From assembly GCA_944470555.2 (NCBI GenBank), contig OX104132.1:14145755-14209754 (forward strand): DNA of 64,000 bases. The letters run 5' to 3'. This stretch comes from Heterobilharzia americana (taxonomy: Eukaryota; Platyhelminthes; Trematoda; Strigeidida; Schistosomatidae). The position numbers were made by a program, and so were the translations under genes. Numbering within the stretch: the stretch's first letter is position 1; every line of letters starts with the position of its first letter. Below are positions 60,001 through 64,000 of the stretch, piece after piece. The notes under the pieces were generated by a model, which searched no databases, had not been told where the DNA came from, and was given only the letters and a program-made list of their open reading frames with translations.

Positions 60001-62590
60001 TATTACCAATTAACAAACTATGCGGATGCACCAACAACGTTGGTTGGTTATAGCGCAAACTTTGGATACTGCACGCTTTTGATATTGATAGTGAAGCCCA
60101 TATGAGTGATGTGAAATGAAAATCCATGTCCGTCTCACGAACTTCAGCAGATTTCCATAAGATTTTGCACACTAATGGCTTGATATGTGAATTATTTAAT
60201 ACTAAATACTAGTTCGTAAACTTTCAAGAATTATGAATTTGATGGCGCTTGTAAAGTGGTATCCCCCAAGTTAAACCCACTATATGAGAGTAATATTTAT
60301 TATTATCTAAACTGTAGCGCCCTGTATACGCTGTAAAGTAACATTTCCTTGTTCGTTTCAAAACTGGCAGGATCTTCGGTTGTTTTTAATAGAGTTGAAT
60401 GACATTCCGCCCACGCTACTCAGGACTCGCAAAGTCTTGTGGATATTTTGAGATGTCTCAACGTGATGAAGCCTGTGAACCGGCTTCTCTCATGTTAAAC
60501 TTTTTAGTATGAGAATAAAATATTTATTTATTTACAATATGTTCGTAGTTCAACTGCACTAAGTAATGTTTTAGACTTAGTTTTCGTTAACAATCTCATT
60601 CCTTCTGCGGTACGTATCGGCCATCGACGTCCAGAAAGTGATCGCAGTGTTGTGGTTTTTGCCCAAGTTCTGAATCTATCTTTAACCCCAGAAGATGGCT
60701 AGTGTGGCATAAAAACTACCGTGACATTAACTGGTAGGACTTTCAGTTTTCACTGAGGCGTCTAGATCGGGAAGATTACTGCACCGGCCCATCTATTGAA
60801 GCACTGACAACCGTTCTTTATCGTCACTTGTGCAATAACTGTGATTATTTCGCACAAGAAGATAACGCTTACCGTACGATCCAAAAAGCTGTTTGTTACA
60901 GATTCCCCGATGTCGACTTCGGAAACATGCTACCTGTTTTCACGGGCAACATGACTTTTCTTCACAAGTCACGGGGTCTAACATTCGTGCTTATGCTGAT
61001 GCTCCAAGCGTACAGGAAGCCACTGGATGAAAACGTCAAACCCTACCTTTCGGCAATAAAGAACCTCTAACAAAGATTCCCAAGTGCGGACAGAAATCAT
61101 CTGGATCCGAAACGGTTAAATGCGGTATTATTAATGGTCGGGTGCGCGATGACCCCAGGCAAATTGTGGGGATCTTCAGTTACTACGCCGCTACGTCGGT
61201 AATAATCGAGAGTAATGCGCTCGGGCTACAATGGCCAACAGTACCTTCATCTAAGGTCGTAAACGTGAGGTTTACAGCACAAAATATTTCTGCAGCAATT
61301 GAGGCTCTAAAACTTCGTTTTACTGATGGTTCAGAAGGGATACCTGCTGCTGTCCTTAAAAACAGAGGTGTAGATGCCTCTGTTGCTTCTGAAGTTATTT
61401 TTCATGTCACTCAATAGTTCACGCTACCCCTCCATCTGGAAGACTACCTTTGTCATTCCCATTAATAAATCCGAACCAACTGCGCACTTGGATAACTAGC
61501 GTCTAATTGATCTCACATCGGTGGTTTCCGGAGCGACGAAGAAAATTATGAAGAATGGCGTTGTGGATGCCCATTCAATAACAACTAATCATCAACTTAG
61601 CAGCATGGGTTCCCAAAAACCAGATCTCGTGAAACCTGTATGCCAGGTTATCTTGAATACATTACATAAAGGAGTGACCAAGGCCTTTTTGTCGCTGTAC
61701 TGTTTTTTGACCTCAAGAAAGCATTTGATAAAGTGCTCCACCAAGGACTGCTCATGAGGCGCAGGTCATTTGGCGTGGATAGCTCCTCGCATAACTGGTT
61801 TGAATCATTTCTTCATGAACACTTGGGTATTTAAATTAAACGATTGCTCTACAGACCCCTGACCAATTACAGTGCTGTGGTACAAGGTGGTGTTCTTGGT
61901 CCACTTCTCTTTCTCGTGCATGTTAATGGCACATGTAAAGTGGTTAGATGTAGAAAACCATATCTTCATGCTGATGACCTTAAGATTGTTTACAGCTTCC
62001 AGTGCGGTGCAACTATCGAAGGTCTGCCAGCAGCTCAGCAGATTTGAATAATCTGCCTCAGTGAAGTCAGAAATGGCAACTTGGATTCAACCATGAAAAA
62101 TATGTAATTCTACGCCTCGGAAAGTATTATCCTGGTAGCTCGATACGCTTATGAGACCATGAGATTCAAATGCTGAATAGGTTGTGTCATGTGAGCGTTC
62201 AATACTCTGGTTGCCTTAACTTCGATGAGCATGTCACGTCTATCGTCTCTAAAGCTAGGAGATTATCAGGCTTCCATCTGAACAACTTCCATACAAAACA
62301 GCCAAAACTTGATCTTTTTAAGGTTTGTGTTAGACCAATATTGTAATATGGCTCATTCTTTTTTTGCACGAACAAAACCGACAAATCACGACTTGAATAT
62401 GCCCAAAGGACTTCCACCAGACGATTATTGGGTTGGGCTGGTGACGTAGACTGCATAGATAGGTGCACTGTGCTGCCTATTGAGCCGCCATGGAAGCGGT
62501 ACCTAAGAGACAACTTAGTTCTCTTGTACAAAACTTTACATGGTCTGTCATACTGTTACCCCTAACCCCTTGGAGATATGCACCGCCATA
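57050..62590 (+). pseudogene. CR1-like LINE, sense, nearly full length, split by insertion
   Basis: Plus strand. A possible ORF1 remnant (57,065-58,099) is followed by an endonuclease: CLMNARSI near 58,535, then DRINGLGSSCLMYASSSVDS near 58,665, then FNMTKISRYPPKASKRHGSF near 58,925. It resumes after a 1.5-kb insertion as YVRSSTALSNVLDLVFVNNL (60,538-60,597). The RT reads DGSEGIPAAVLKN (61,325), VVQGGVLGPLLFLVHVNGTC (61,878) and LHADDLKIVYSFQ (61,968), the catalytic box with A in YADD context changed to HADD. The C-terminal region reads YSGCLNFDEHVTSIVSKARR (62,200) and LEYAQRTSTRRLLGWAGDVD (62,390). Stops and frameshifts occur in each block. Total length without the insert is about 4 kb, near the expected size. 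Confidence 0.85.
59020..60535 (+). mobile_element. 1.5-kb insertion inside the LINE endonuclease
   Basis: AATATG occurs at both joins (59,014-59,019 and 60,536-60,541), and the endonuclease reading continues in register from one side to the other (ESDRRF then QYVRSS). The insert ends in AATAAAATATTTATTTATTT, i.e. a polyadenylation-like signal and a TTTA repeat. This suggests a sense-oriented retroelement or a retrocopied transcript. No coding motif was identified inside. Confidence 0.65.
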
Positions 62591-64000
62591 TGACCTAAGA
62601 GATCATACACTGACTTTAGCAATAGAGAGACGCGATAAGCAGATGGAATGAAAATTATCTACTGCATATTACAGCTTGATCTGAAATAGGCTCACCGTAA
62701 CCGTACGCAGCGCCGCTTCTGTATCGCAGTTTAAGCATTTCATCAACTTGCTTTTAGGTTCAGGTGATACTTGTGGTCTGTTTGTAGATAAATGCCTTAC
62801 AACAGAAGTACTCAGAAATGACTGTAGGACCCTGGTGTCGCCGAGGTAGTGAAATGATTGTAGCTTAAGCATAAATACAGGTGAGGTCTCTTTCTAAGTG
62901 TTATTTTCCGAATTAAATGGCTTTTAATTTGAAACAGTGAGAACGTTGGGTATCTGGCAGTTTCCCTTCCATTGTATAACCTGTATCATGGTAGTAAGGT
63001 AGCCCACATAGAAAAACAGCATACTCCCCTGGCTGCAAACGGCGTCCAAATGCGTTTAGTTGTTTTACCGGAAAATCTGTTCTCATGGCTCCCCACAAAC
63101 ACTAATGCGTCAAACTGTCTTATTTCCAGATGCTTAAACTCCCTTTAATTCATTACTTAATGCCAAAACTTACTCCTTATTCAGAAGCCTCTGCACACGC
63201 CCGTATGCACGACGATTGCTTATTTCTTGTCCCTCAGATTATCGATTAGACATGTCGACTCATATCCTCCACCGTTCAGACAAATGGTTTCGGTGCTATA
63301 CTTTGTGTTTACCGTGCGTTAAAAATCACCAACTACTATTTCACCATGGTTCATTACTGAAAAGACAATTATCGTGCAACAACTATCGAATCTGCACCTG
63401 ATTTCTCCTTCTTTGATTATTCTGTTCATATCTTGTCACTCATTAACTTAAGTACACGATGAACTGCTCCGTATCCACGTTTCTCTCTCTTTCCCATAGA
63501 CAGATTCATGATGAGACCGCTTTATAACGATTAATTTGACAGTTAACCCCAAATTTATGGCTCCAGCTGAGATTGTGCCTAAAAGCGTTGGCGCCACATG
63601 CTGTTTGTGTCTAAACATGCAATTTCTTCGACTAATAACAGCCACTCACCCCGCGATGAAGAGAACTGAAACTGACTCATGTGAAGCACCAACCTCGAAG
63701 ACATAGTGAATGGCTCGGTGATGAACCTTACACTTCACAGGCCATAAAATGAGAAGAGTTTCCGAATTCAGTTACAATTTTAGCTTAATTTATTCCTGTG
63801 AATTTGTTTTCAACGACATAGACCCAAACAATCACTACATGCTCCTTGATATTGTGCGACAATGATTCCTAGCTCTGTCATCCGTTCATTTAAATCTGGT
63901 TTTAAATGTTCTCCGTGAACATCAAAAACGTTTCGATTATTCGCGTTTTGTTAATCTCTGCCAAAAAACCAGTGTTCAAACTTCAAGGTGATTAAAGTTT
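62591..64000. other. Unassigned DNA
   Basis: May start with the 3' UTR of the sense CR1-like LINE. No other feature recognised. Confidence 0.45.

Noticed and set aside
60313..60536. Possible LTR (TGTAGCGCC to TTTACA)
   Set aside because: The AATATG borders place the insertion's left edge at 59,020 with no matching repeat there, and the right edge ends in a TTTA-type tail, so an LTR is not supported.

Overview
The window reads as a repeat-dense, AT-rich stretch of a schistosomatid fluke genome (Schistosoma or a close relative). The assignment rests on Smalpha-type SINE copies carrying hammerhead ribozymes, SR2-like RTE retrotransposons, CR1/Jockey-like LINEs, and Penelope-like elements (PLEs) with GIY-YIG endonuclease sequence. 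These were recognised by reading motifs; no database search was possible. I find no convincing host protein-coding gene, rRNA, spliced-leader RNA or canonical tRNA. Every recognisable coding block is a stop- and frameshift-ridden transposable-element remnant. Short-exon host genes cannot be excluded.

Layout. About 1-12 kb: SINE-like elements, a long inverted duplication (2.7 and 8.4 kb) and a PLE fragment (9.5-10.4 kb). 12.7-15.1 kb: a large antisense RTE with reverse transcriptase and 3' end. 15-25 kb: mostly unassigned AT-rich DNA with scattered Smalpha copies, a PLE fragment (20.1-20.9 kb), an AT microsatellite and a composite hammerhead SINE (22.9-23.6 kb). 25.4-26.4 kb: a second antisense RTE. 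27.2-28.8 kb: a LINE C-terminal remnant, an AT microsatellite and a tRNA-like SINE. 30-36 kb: SINE dimers, an RTE 3' end, and a PLE remnant between inverted pLTR-like arms that each carry a decayed hammerhead. 37-45 kb: a possible LTR, LINE fragments and a third antisense RTE. 46-52.4 kb: a sense LINE endonuclease region abutting an antisense CR1-like LINE. 57-62.6 kb: a sense CR1-like LINE split by a 1.5 kb insertion. The last 1.4 kb is unassigned.

The main observation is a hammerhead SINE family distinct in sequence from Smalpha. Its ribozyme has stem I GCACTG/CAGTGC, core CTGAGGA, stem II GTCC/GGAC, GAAA, the self-complementary octamer ACAGCTGT as stem III, and a GTC cleavage site. Many copies are head-to-head dimers: tRNA-like heads inside, ribozyme and 3' tails outside. 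Several dimers are enclosed as one unit by 11-15 bp target-site duplications, so the palindrome itself was inserted by retrotransposition. Smalpha pairs and an unrelated tRNA-derived SINE show the same head-to-head layout. I infer double-ended target-primed reverse transcription, or a self-antisense dimeric transcript; the sequence alone does not decide which.
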